DNA of 64,000 nucleotides from contig OX637343.1 in assembly GCA_951799405.1 (NCBI GenBank), forward strand, positions 2,170,001-2,234,000, written 5' to 3'. A program made the translations under genes and the position numbers. Shown one piece after another: positions 51,701 to 60,830 of this stretch (the first letter of the stretch is position 1; every line of letters starts with the position of its first letter). The notes under the pieces were generated by a model that was not told the origin of the DNA, made no database searches, and saw nothing but the letters and a program-made list of their open reading frames with translations. Origin of the DNA: Agapetus fuscipes (Eukaryota > Arthropoda > Insecta > Trichoptera > Glossosomatidae).

Positions 51701-51878
51701 CGGCAAGGCGTTCCAGCGTAAAGACGCCCTGCAGGCTCATCGCAAGATCCACACGCTGGCGGCGGCGGTAGGGGGACAAGAGGGCGTCAGAGGCCCCGAG
51801 CCTGTTCTGTGCGGTGTGGATGGAAGACCATTGAATATCAAGGTGGATAAACTATTTATTATTGAAATTTGTATATAG
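48724..51878 (+). CDS. C2H2 zinc-finger protein 1, 10 fingers, AT-hook
   Basis: Probable nuclear DNA-binding regulator. Coding exons 48724-49538, 50681-50936 and 51555-51878, 464 residues. I chose the ATG at 48724 because a good 3' splice site (polypyrimidine tract then CAG) ends at 48709, implying an upstream noncoding exon; an in-frame ATG at 48661 lies inside that intron. The N-terminal third is acidic and lysine-rich with a KKRGRPRK AT-hook-like motif (about residue 80) and a run of lysines. Ten C2H2 fingers follow, from CQYCSKKYTQKNALKLH to CDFCGKAFQRKDALQAH, with TGEKPY-type linkers. Fingers 5-10 come from exons 2-3, which are GC-rich, whereas the first exon is AT-rich, an abrupt change in base use inside one gene. 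The gene 2 kb downstream is a paralog. A weak alternative donor near 51841 (AAG/GTGGAT) could extend splicing, but I see no evidence for its use. Confidence 0.85.
49718..50240 (+). mobile_element. LINE 3' fragment, family Q, longest copy
   Basis: Starts at VPTLMYGSEAWTVNE, then STMRWFGHLERMDDERLTK, GKRGRGRPRKEWLHQIGEIA and VCKDRKKWRRICGGTGHP. The 3' end CGGCCACCCCTAGTGGAACG is followed by TACAGTACAGTACAG. It lies in zinc-finger gene 1 intron 1, in the same direction as the gene. Confidence 0.85.
50290..50490 (-). repeat. SINE B body (reverse)
   Basis: AAGCTACACATATAGTGTAAC, CCCCGAAGGGGTCG, GGGGGTTTCCCAGCTCCCG and CTTGTGAGGGCTGAG. Confidence 0.8.
51085..51500 (-). repeat. Composite SINE A-tail / SINE B (reverse)
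   Basis: SINE B in reverse (CTACACATGTAGTGTAAC to GGGGATCGAATTC and the A-box region) runs directly into SINE A tail in reverse (AACTTGGTCGTCACTAC, GGCTGGATGGACC). Same junction as at 39.36 kb. Confidence 0.8.
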
Positions 51879-52075
51879 TGCTATGATTTTAATAAGGTTC
51901 TTTAAATTAAACTGCAATAATTTTTTCGATTTTTCTATCAATTTAAATAAGCAATAGTTCTAAACTACAGGATTTTCCCACTTTTTTGTGTTTTTTCTCG
52001 AAGAAAATAGGAAAAACAAGTGTTTTTATCTGAGAAACCCATGTTAGCTTAATACGTCGCTTGTTCACTTTAACC
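51879..52075. terminator. 3' flank of zinc-finger gene 1
   Basis: No perfect AATAAA within 150 bp of the stop; AATAAG at 51891 and CAATAA at 51914 are the nearest. The poly-A site is not determined. Confidence 0.3.
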
Positions 52076-52523
52076 CAGTGTTTCCCACGGTGGGGCGTAC
52101 GCCCCACCGGTGGGGCATCACGCCTCAGAGGTGGGGCATCACGCCTCAGAGGTGGGGCACGTCGAAAAATATCAAATATTCCATTTATAAATGTATAAAA
52201 CGTATATGCAAATTCACGACTTAAATATACCTATCCGCAATTTCATTTTTGCATTCTGGCAATACTGTGCATACTGGCAATTTAAAAATCTCGAAGGCAA
52301 CGCTACGGCTTAAAAACAAAGATGGCAACGCTGACTGTCAATACATCGTAGTTCGACTGTTATTTCAATTGAATAGACGTGTGACTGAGCTCTGTTTTCT
52401 ATCGCAAAACACATACCCTGGACGTCTCTAGAGTAAATGTTATTGTTTTATATTTACGTAGTTATTATTGACCCTTAAAAATCAGCATTTTCTTATTATT
52501 TATCTCTTTTAGCCCATTACAAA

Positions 52524-53137
52524 ATGAGTGATCAACCAAAATCAAAAATAAAAAAACGTCAGTACTCAGCGGAATTTTTAAAATTTGGATTCATACCAGG
52601 GTGTCTATGCACGATAGGGGATAGAGAAGACTCATCTCGATTTTCCCCGAAAAAGGAATAAAGGTATTGTGCCTCACAATACCATTTATTGCTTTTTCTG
52701 GTAAAATCGAAATGAATCTACTCTATCCCCTATCGTGAATAGACACCCTGCTGCACACGACGAATGCCTACCTTTTTGTCTTCTGTGTGAGAAATCCTTT
52801 AAGAGAAATCCTGATAGATATTTCAAAGGAACCACTGTATCAAGAAGAACTTTCAGAAATGCAAAATGATGATTCAATGACAAATTTATTTAATTTAAAA
52901 GGAATGATGTTATGGATGTGCGAAGAAACTAACACAAAGTATCCTAATATTACTTTACATGCCAGAAATTTATTATTACCCTTTCCATCATCTTATTTGG
53001 TGGAATGTGGTTTTAGCGCCATAAGCGATTTACTTAGTAAAAAAAGAAATCGAATGGATATAACTAACAGAGGGGACCTAAGACTGAAATTGACTAAATT
53101 AAATCCAGACATTAAATTTCTTTGCAGCAAGCATTAA
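52524..53137 (+). pseudogene. hAT transposase remnant (ZBED5/SCAND3-like)
   Basis: N-terminal piece MSDQPKSKIKKRQ...EFLKFGFIP, interrupted by a foldback MITE, then HDECLPFCLLCEKS (the start of a BED-type zinc finger), then a deletion into another frame that gives the C-terminal part: LLLPFPSSYLVECGFSAISD and LLSKKRNRMDITNRGDLRL. The catalytic region is absent. Not a host gene. Confidence 0.8.
52597..52750. mobile_element. Foldback MITE nested in the hAT transposase
   Basis: Arms begin CAGGGTGTCTATGCACGATA and pair with the right arm ending ATAGACACCCTG. Only about 154 bp. It splits the transposase reading frame. Confidence 0.85.
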
Positions 53138-53442
53138 TTAAAAATTGAAGAATGGATTATGTGTCAAGATGTGAGTGTTTTTACATTACATTTTCAATTT
53201 GTTTTGTAATAATTTCAGTTTTGTTTTTTTGTTTTGTTTTATTTTGTTTCAAAAATTATATTATATTTGCAATATAACTATGAATTATAATTATAAATAA
53301 AGATGAATAAACATTATATATGTTATATATAATTCATGTTTTAAAAATTAGCTGTTGTTTTATTTATGAAGAGTCCGGTGGGGCATATGACTTTTGAAAA
53401 GACTTCGGTGGGGCACGGCATTAGGACGGTTGGGAAACACTA

Positions 53443-53913
53443 GAATGGGTTAAAGTTTAACCCATTCTTTAACCTTTAACCGCCCTATGCATATGAATGT
53501 ACGTGATACGCAAACTTTGAGGGCACCATTCTGCTACATCCCGTATCGCGTACGAGCTTGAGAACAAATAATATATTTGAAAACTACAAATCGCCTGGTG
53601 TCCGCCTGAGTTCCAAAGTCACGTCATTACAAGTCTAGACAAGTTAGTTCCTCAAGGTCAGGCTAAGCGGTCATTTTTTTGTCTGTCATTTGGTAATTTT
53701 TCATACATGCTCTTCAAAAGGTCAGGGGTTCGTACATTGTGGTTTCGAAACCTGATTATTTTTTGCCTATTTCTCGGAAAATAACCTGAAAGTAGGTTAA
53801 GGTGTCAAAATAAACTATCAGCCTTTCATCTTATACTGTTTCCACATGTCCAATCATCATCGTATCACATTTTAATGATGGAAATAAAGTGTGTGTTTCT
53901 TTTATGGCGACAG
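53443..53913. other. Upstream of zinc-finger gene 2
   Basis: AATGGGTTAAAGTTTAACCC at 53444 forms a short palindrome. A 3' splice site ends at 53913. A promoter or first exon for the gene is expected here or further left, but none is recognised. Confidence 0.35.
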
Positions 53914-53925
53914 AATAATGTTGAC

Positions 53926-56900
53926 ATGCCATCCGGAGGACTTCACCCTGCATCCACCGGCATCCGCATCCCGTTGTCCGAAGAGGACTGGCGGCTGTTT
54001 GGTCCTGAGGAGAGAGCCAACTTCAGTGTGGAGATAGATACGGATGCCCGCGACTGCGAAGACTATAAAGAGGCACTTGAAGCTAATATCATCACGTAAG
54101 AAACTGTATAATGTGTTGTTTATTCCAAAAAAATCCTCCGGCTTTGCAATATCACCCATAGTAAATAAAAAATGGATTCCCGATAATCAGGTATTCTTTT
54201 ATTTAACAGCATTATTGTTTGACTGGTTCGTAGTCCAGTGGCAACACTTCAGACTTGTAAATGGAAGGTTGAGGATTCTATTACCATTTATATTTTCAAA
54301 TATGCTCTTGGCTGGGTTGAATAATTCATAAAACCTTTACCAAAAACCGGTTACTAAAGGTCCATCCAGCCTTACAGCAACTAGGTCTTGCTTGAGTATT
54401 GGCGCTTTGTAGCGATGACCAAACTTGTAAACAACACCTCTGCGGCACTACTAGTGCAGAGATCCCTAGATTTCCTGAAATCTAGGGAGTCTTCCACACA
54501 GGATTTCTAAAAAAAAATATATGATTTGCTAAATAAGTTCTATTTTTACAGATTTGAATTTAGAATGTTTTCTCAGCAGGCAATCGTCTCACTGTATGGG
54601 ACTGCGGTCCTTAGTAATAAAAATACATTTGTTTGCCTTATCCCTAGCAGCCTGCTGGAGTGATATCACAATTTTGTCTAGATAAGTTCATATGCAGACC
54701 TCATTATACCGCTCAAATGCAAACATTGCTTGCTTATTATCCCAACAGAAAAACATGGATATCATCATCATCATCTTCAGACTCTTCAGGTTCTTCCAGT
54801 TCCTCTTCCGATGATTCGAGCAGCAGTGAGTGTGAGAGGGATGCAGACAATCACATTCCTGCTAGAGACGACACTCCGTCTCCTTCTGGCGACAGGGAAC
54901 AGCCGTTGGCAACAGATGTTCAAGTAAGTGATATCGTGCATACGTGCAATATAAAGTAATTGGCCCCTTGACTTACAGCTTGGTATGAGGTTGATCACTA
55001 AATCTAAATCTAAGCTGCAAAGATATATGTTATTTAAGATTCACATTATATGCATTGTCACAAGCAAATACGTATAAGTTTGCGCATAAACATGCCGCAT
55101 GTGGACCTACAACATAAAAATCCAAATCTCAAATGAACATACACCCTGCCACTCCTGCGGACCTTCCCTGAAACAGGGGTGACATTGGCAAAGTGAACCA
55201 TTTTCTATAGCATGGGTGGTCAGTCGCATACCAACCTATAAGTCAAGGAACCCCTGGTTCAAAAAACGTCACATGACAAAACATTGTTTATGATATGTTC
55301 TGTTTTGTCATTGTGATGTACTTTCTTGTGATGTTTTGTCATTTGTCATTCTGTCATTCTGTCATGTGTCATTCCGTCATGTGCAGTTCTGTCATGTATC
55401 ATTTCGTCACTATGCTGTTATCATGTAAGCAGATATTTCGTATCCATTGTGTTTTAGATGCCAGGATTGCCGGAGCAGGTATTGGAGATGGAGGAAGTGC
55501 TGCCATCTGAGCCCACAGCTGAAAGGTTCCCTTGCTACATCTGTGGAAAGAAGTACGCCAAGAAGAATGGGCTGTCCATGCACCTGAGGCTGCATACTGG
55601 CGAGAATCTCATTGCTTGCGATCACTGCCCAAAGGTATGATGTTGTAATTTTTTGTGACGAACTTCCTATGGTAAGTTGTTGTTTGTTAATGTAATTCAT
55701 TGTGTATGTTCCTTGACGTATAGGTTGGTATTCACTTTGCCAATGTCACCCCTGTTCATATTGACGTAACCGCTGTGATCTACTTTACTACAGAGGACTG
55801 AAATGGGAGTTGGGCATATGGTGGCATTGGGCAAGGGTCTAAGGCTTACCTAGCCATCGCTTTGATTCCTTCTCTATTGTAATATTTTCTGCAGTCACTT
55901 CCATACATTTCTTTTTCCGTGCACTGATGTACATGCATTTTCTTTTTTTTTCAGGTATTTTTTTTACTATTTAGGATATTCTCTCACATGTATTTTTCTT
56001 TCCCTGTATTTTTTTTCTTCTCTTTAACTCATTTTTCTTACACACATGGTATTATATTGTTATCCTTTGTGGCCACTGTATTAACTTTTAAATTTAATAT
56101 GACTGGTCGATAGCTCAGTTGGTAGAGTGCTTGCGTTCTACCCCGTGAGCTCGGGTTCGAATCCCACCGAGGAGGGTGTCAGAAATGATTTCCTATTTCG
56201 GTGTTTATTTCAAACCCCATAATAAAAATACCGGCAAGGTTTACTCAGCCTTCACAAGAAATGAGTACCAGCCCCCTCGGGAGCTGGGAAACCCCCACTT
56301 CAACTGAAGTGGTTGGCCTGTAAAAATAAATAGGTTCAACTCGCCACATGCGACCCCTTCGGGGATAACGCGGCAAGAAGTTACACTATATGGGGATCAA
56401 GACAGGTTATTTGGAACCGGATAACGCTGGTTCGAATCCCGCGACGATAACTTCGACCCTGGTTCAACAGATGCCGTTGCATGCACACAAGCTTCTGCTT
56501 TCGCATGAAGACAACTGGCCAGGTAAAATAGGTTGGTGGATTGCATTCCTTTCCACAAATCTATTTAAAAAAAAAAAAAAAAAAATGTGTAGCTTAGTTG
56601 CGTTGCATTGCGTTACAGGTCACGTATTGCACCCTCCGCGTGACTAGGCTGAAATAAAGATTTTATTATTATTACTATTACTAAGTTTACAACTTCTAGA
56701 GTGCAAATCCCATGGGCAAATGGCACTCTGTAGCTGCCACTACATCTGTCAGATCTCTGCTTGTTTTTGTGTTTTTTTCTTGTGAAAAAGTGCTGCAAAG
56801 TGGATGATTTCCTTGTGATCCTTTGTCGCCTCACAACAGAAGCAACAATTCAAGAAACACCTCTGCGGCACCCTTCCAGGGTGACATAGACCCCCAAGAC

Positions 56901-59176
56901 TATCAAAAATTGAGGAGCCTCCTGCACAGAATTCCTTAAATAAAAAATCCTGTAAACAGCCCTCAAATATTGAATTTTCTTCAGGTGTTTGCAGCGCCAA
57001 GTAAATACCTGTCGCACGTGAAGACCCACACAGGGGTGAAGCCCTACGAGTGTGACATCTGTGAGCGCAGGTTCACGGAGCGCCACTCCCTCATGACGCA
57101 CTACAGGATACACGTGGGAGACAAGCCCTTCCACTGCTCCACCTGCTCCAAGAAGTAAGTAAATACCTGTCTCACGTTAAGACCCACACGGGGGTGAAGC
57201 CCTACCTGTGCGACATCTGTGAGCGCAAGTTCACGGAGCGCCACTCCCTCATGACGCACTACAGGATACACATGGGAGACAAGCCCTTCCACTGCTCCAC
57301 CTGCTCCAAGAAGTAAGTAGAAAGCTTGCGCGGTGAAACTTCTACAATCAACCAGTGTGGGAAGGCTTACAAAATGTGTTTCAATATTTTAATGTACTGT
57401 ATGTACCCTTAGTACGAGTTGCAAAACATGAGTAAAGTAAAGTTCACGGAAAGTATTAATGAGGGATTTTCCCCAAAATCTGCCGTTTTTGTTTCTTACA
57501 CTTTATGGTCTTAGCAAAAGAGTTACAGTGATGAAGAAAATCAAGTTCAAACAAACAAAAACGGCAGATTTTGGGGAAAACCACTCTTTAATACTTTCCG
57601 TGAACTTTACTTTACTCAAGTTTTGCAACTCGTTCTCAGGTTACTGATGCGCCTTTATGTGGTCTTATTGGTTATTATAATTTCACTATTATTGCAAAGA
57701 TACCTATATGTATTAACATTAAAAATTAATATTAAATGCATGCCCACAAACAAACACGTGTAAGTTCGCACTTACAAATGCTGCATGTGTACTTACAAAT
57801 TAAAATTCAAACCTCAAATGAACATAAACCCTGCAACTTTTGCTGACGTTCCCTGAAACAGGGATGACATTGGCAAGATGAACCATTTTTTACAGTATGC
57901 ATGGTATATTCCTTGACTTATAGGTTGGTATGAGGCTGACCACCCATACTGTAAAAAATGGTTCACTTTGCCAATGTCACCCCTGTTTCAGGGAAGGTCG
58001 GCAAAAGTTGTGGGGCTTATGTTAATTTGAGGTTTGGATTTTATTTGTAAGTACATATTCAGCATTTGTAAGCGCGAACTACACTTGTTGGTTTGTGGGC
58101 ATACATCTGAGAGCTTTAAATGAATATATCCTTGCAACTTAGATTATAGATTATGGTCAGCTTCATATATTTTATGCCAAAAACGGAGCTTCAAACAAAT
58201 TATCCATTAATATATATACTAAGTGCACTGTACTGATGTAGCATTTCCGCCAAGTGTATGGGCTGACAGTGTTGTAAACTAGAAATAATCCCTGATTTTG
58301 CGAATTTATGTTTTATTTTATACAGCCGAGAGATACCTTGAATATTTTTATTGCGGATAAGTTCACTTGCTGTGAGAAGTTACACAAAATTAAATGTTAA
58401 ATCCAGGATTGCTCAAATCAGTATATCAGCACTTCTTCAGTTAAACCATTAACCCGTTCGCGGACGAAACGGTTATAGCCGCTCTATGAGCTTATCTAGG
58501 ACTGGACGAAACGGTAATAGCCGTCGTGATAAAACGTTATCACTAGGGACGAAACGGCTATTTCTGATAAAACTTGCATACATGTAGCATCCGTGCGTCC
58601 CTACAGAAATCCAAAGAACACGGCAATAGCCGTTTCGTCCCTGGATGTCAAAAAAAATAAAAATAAAATAGATAAAAATTTTGTAATAAAAATACAATTT
58701 GAGATGATGATATAAGTGTGTTTTTTCTAGCCTATTTCACATTTCGTGTGTCCGCGAATGGGTTAAGGTGACGATTTGTATTTTTAATATGCTCTTCAAA
58801 GGTTCATCTAGCCTTACAGCAACTGGGTATAATATCCTCCAGATATTATAATGTAATCCTTTTCAGATTCACAAAAAAGATCTCCCTGGATCGGCACATA
58901 CTCATCCATTCGGGGGAAAAACCATTCCAGTGCGACGTTTGCGAGAAGCGCTTTACACAAAAGAGTCAGATGCTGACACACCAGCGGACCCACACGGGAG
59001 AGAGGCCCTTCCTCTGCAACTTCTGCGGACGCAGCTTCAACCGCAAGGACGCTCTGGCCACCCACAGCAAGACGCACACGCTGAAGCATCTGCTGGCCGA
59101 TGAGAACTATAAAAGGGGCGGCGGGGCTACGGTCCGAGATAGGCCTAAACCACAACATACCACGGCATCAAATTAA
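53926..59176 (+). CDS. C2H2 zinc-finger protein 2, 6 fingers, paralog of the upstream gene
   Basis: Probable nuclear DNA-binding protein. Exons: 53914-54095 (first in-frame ATG 53926), 54749-54923, 55458-55634, 56985-57154 and 58867-59176; phases agree and give 333 residues. The N-terminal exon is acidic (LSEEDWRLFGPEERANF). The second exon encodes a serine run with acidic patches. Six fingers follow, beginning CYICGKKYAKKNGLSMH and ending CNFCGRSFNRKDALATH. The last three fingers match those of the upstream gene closely (SLDRHILIHSG, KRFTQKSQ, HTGERPFLC), so the two arose by tandem duplication. The fourth exon is followed directly by a second, out-of-frame copy of itself (57157-57314). A further 5' exon may exist, since position 53914 follows a 3' splice site; the true start is therefore less certain than the rest. 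Confidence 0.82.
54205..54520 (+). repeat. SINE A copy (forward)
   Basis: GGTTCGTAGTCCAGTGG head, TTGGCTGGGTTGAATAATTC, AAAGGTCCATCCAGCC and the end CAACACCTCTGCGGCAC. Confidence 0.8.
54590..54725. repeat. Fragment shared with 20.3, 48.4 and 60.46 kb
   Basis: TGCCTTATCCCTAGCAGCC, ATATCACAATTTTGTCTAG and ATGCAGACCTCATTATACC. Probably part of an old LINE 3' region. Confidence 0.5.
54995..55255 (-). repeat. Rep1 copy (reverse)
   Basis: CTAAATCTAAATCTAAGCTG to CCAACCTATAAGTCAAGGAA. Confidence 0.88.
55300..55415. repeat. TGTCAT-type minisatellite
   Basis: Repeated TTTTGTCATT, TCTGTCATTC and CATGTGTCATTCCG words in irregular tandem, 40 bp before exon 3 of zinc-finger gene 2. Confidence 0.75.
55700..55760 (+). 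repeat. Rep1 with internal deletion
   Basis: TTCCTTGACGTATAGGTTGG joins directly to TTCACTTTGCCAATGTCACC. Confidence 0.75.
56100..56615 (+). repeat. SINE B with SINE C inserted (56394-56584)
   Basis: SINE B: GATAGCTCAGTTGGTAGAGT, GGGTTCGAATCCC, body to AAGAAGTTACACTATA. SINE C follows (GGTTCGAATCCCGCG, poly-A), and the SINE B end TGTGTAGCTTAGTTGCG resumes at 56586. So SINE C inserted into an existing SINE B. Confidence 0.85.
56616..56960. repeat. LINE tail with ATT units and SINE A/repeat I fragments
   Basis: 56620-56690 (TATTGCACCCTCCGCGTGAC, then ATT repeats) matches 37290-37368. 56855-56940 resembles the repeat I segment (ACACCTCTGCGGCAC). Confidence 0.6.
57157..57318 (+). pseudogene. 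Tandem second copy of zinc-finger exon, out of frame
   Basis: The 158 bp from 56999 to 57156, which cover most of exon 4 of zinc-finger gene 2 and its donor site, are repeated immediately downstream. The copy keeps its own GTAAGT donor at 57313. Reading through the first donor meets TAA at once, and 158 is not a multiple of three. Between the copies only a few bases differ. Most changes are silent (TCG/TCT, GTG/GTT, ACA/ACG, TGT/TGC); three alter amino acids (GAG/CTG, AGG/AAG, GTG/ATG). No in-frame 3' splice site precedes the copy, so I read it as a non-coding duplicate or an assembly join of two alleles. Confidence 0.75.
57404..57645. mobile_element. MITE U, short form (foldback), copy 2
   Basis: TTAGTACGAGTTGCAAAAC and the complementary GTTTTGCAACTCGTTCTCAG; arms of about 100 bp. 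Confidence 0.85.
57690..58157. repeat. Rep1 reverse (57690-57900) and Rep1 forward (57908-58157), head to head
   Basis: Only a few bases separate the two 5' ends, GTATGCATGGTATATTCC. Both are near full length; the forward copy has TATAGATTAT as its tail. Confidence 0.85.
58453..58762. mobile_element. piggyBac-type MITE, copy 2, TTAA duplication
   Basis: Bordered by TTAA (58449-58452, 58763-58766). Ends CCCGTTCGCGGACGAAAC and complement CCCATTCGCGGACACAC. Same element as 43514-43809, opposite orientation. Confidence 0.85.
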
Positions 59177-59269
59177 AAAGGTGTAATGGTAAAAATAATA
59201 CCCCAAGCATAAAAACTTTGCGTAAACTACCCTCGATCATGTAAATTAAAAATGGATGGAGGATATATT

Positions 59270-59610
59270 TACAATAATTATAACTACACAGTTAAAATTT
59301 ATCAATCGGATATTAGACAAACCGTTATAAGAGAACTTACATTATTATCCATGTTTCGTTAGCGCCGTAGCTAACGTCTTCAGGAAACACCCTCTCTGCA
59401 CGACGACTGAGAATGAACTGATTTTTTCCATAACACTTATCACAAATCACGGCATACCTTCAAGCGAATCCTCAGTCGTTGTGCAGAGAGGGTGTCTCCT
59501 GAAGACGTTAGCCATGTCGCTAACGAAATGTTGAAAATAATGTAAGTTTTCTTACAACGGTTTGTGTAATATCCGATTAATAAATTTTAACTGTGTAGTT
59601 ATTAAGGGAA
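59270..59610. mobile_element. Penelope-type inverted repeat with paired hammerhead-like cores
   Basis: Arms of about 135 bp run from AACTACACAGTTAAAATTTA to the complementary TAAATTTTAACTGTGTAG. Each arm carries CCTGAAGACGTTAGC and GCTAACGAAA, that is CTGAAGA, a 6-bp stem, then GAAA. It lies 100 bp after zinc-finger gene 2. Confidence 0.65.
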
Positions 59611-60367
59611 AGAAGGTGTTGAACTCAGCTTTCAATGGCTTCACCGAACATATCCGGGCCCATTGGCAATAGAGGAGGGTGTCAGACGAGGCAGGACTAG
59701 TGAGCGGCCGCTCTATAGTTATAGACGTTTCGGCTCGCATCAAGCCTTCATCAGCTAGTCTGCGATGACTAGGACGCGGAGAACCACCAGTCCCGCCCTC
59801 GACCTCCCTCTCTCTACCTATCCATATCCTGTAAGGCGCCTCCAGTGATGCTCTCAAGGCTCTCTCCATATATGAGCTCAGCGCCGCTCTTGGGAGGCCT
59901 AGATTCTTGAAGAGGCTGTAGAGCGATTTCGCCGGTAGCCCTCTCGCTCCGACTTCCACGGCGAAGAGTTCAGTCTTAAATCCGTTTCTCACTATCCGGT
60001 CAACCAAGTTGTAATACTTGTTAACTTTGAAGTTGTGGTCCTTTGGTATGTTGGTTTCCCATGGGACTGTAAGTTCGACAAGTATCACATGCTTTGTCGC
60101 CTTTGAGAATATGAGTATGTGCGGTCTGTATGCCGTGGTACAGATATCTGAAGGCATTTGGTAATGCTTCTCATGTGTATTCATATCAAACGACCGTAAT
60201 TCCAACCTTAACCTAACAATTACCAACCTGTATGGAAGATATAACGGCACTCCTAGTGAGTGATTAGTTTTCATGCATGTTTTTGATTTGCGCAATCGAG
60301 GGCAGTTAATGTATTGTTTCATACTTAGGGTGCAGCTTAGGGACTTTAAACTTATTGGACTCGGCAC
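59611..60367 (-). pseudogene. Retroelement protein C-terminal fragment
   Basis: Open on the minus strand. RPHILIFSKATKHVILVELT, VPWETNIPKDHN, KYYNLVDRIVRNGFK and ELFAVEVGARGLPAKSLYSL match the C-terminal region seen after reverse transcriptase in some invertebrate retroelements, of the 'RPD...ELTVPFE...KYE.L' kind, which may be a nuclease-like fold. The usual D of RPD is H here. The frame runs on into the neighbouring Penelope-type repeat, so it is a fragment. Confidence 0.55.
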
Positions 60368-60399
60368 AAATTTGAGTTTAGTACTTTTTTCTTGTACAC

Positions 60400-60560
60400 T
60401 TGTATGAGACTACGCTCCTCAACAACCGATAGCGGAACATATTATATGTTTGCCTTTACCCTAGCAACCAAATTGTGTGACATCACAATCTTATCAATGC
60501 CAATTCATGTGTGGACTTCATTAATGTGGGGATTCCATCATTTATTTGCTGTGTTTATTT
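60400..60560. repeat. Fragment shared with 20.3 and 54.65 kb
   Basis: TGCCTTTACCCTAGCAACC, GACATCACAATCTTATC and CATGTGTGGACTTCATTAA. Confidence 0.5.
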
Positions 60561-60604
60561 TTTTAATGGTGCACAACAGGTTACCCTAATTACAGTGCAC
60601 CCTC

Positions 60605-60830
60605 TCAGCCATCAACAAGCTGGGAGGAACTCTTTTACCATGGATTTAAAGGTGTCTAAATTGTATTGAAATATATCAATCTTTGATTCGTTAATGAGTT
60701 TAACACTCCGAGTTAAAGGATGTTGCGCCAAGACGTCAGTGCGACTCATCGGTACATGAAATAAATCATGACCTCGTCCCCGATTATAGTCATTTGGCAC
60801 GTACAACCTGAAACCCTCCAACAGGGTGGG
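60605..60830 (-). mobile_element. LINE protein C-terminal fragment
   Basis: GFRLYVPNDYNRGRGHDLFH, VPMSRTDVLAQHPLTR, then KIDIFQYNLDTFKSMV: the conserved last 60 residues of many jockey/R1-type reverse transcriptase proteins. 5'-truncated. Confidence 0.75.

Larger units (their letters stand above)
52076..53442 (+). mobile_element. hAT (Buster/ZBED-type) element, internally deleted
   Basis: Inverted ends CAGTGTTTCCCA / TGGGAAACACTAG, followed by GTGGGGCA words at both sides. It keeps the start of a transposase at 52524 (MSDQPKSKIKKRQYSAEF) and its C-terminal domain, with the middle lost. Target duplication not clear. Confidence 0.8.

Noticed and set aside
52787..53137. hAT-like protein as a domesticated host gene
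   Set aside because: The element keeps its inverted ends, has lost the catalytic part and is interrupted by a MITE, so there is no sign of host use.
51841..53914. One long gene joining both zinc-finger genes
   Set aside because: Gene 1 has its own stop with a complete last finger, and the possible donor at 51841 is weak. Transcript data could change this.
56105..56175. tRNA-like sequence with A and B boxes (also at 3.77, 23.9, 24.7, 35.35 and 38.4 kb)
   Set aside because: All are heads of SINEs with the same following body. None folds into a complete cloverleaf with paired acceptor ends as far as I can see.
57157..57312. Second exon copy as a mutually exclusive exon
   Set aside because: No acceptor in the needed phase precedes it; the candidate AG sites all lead to TAA at once.
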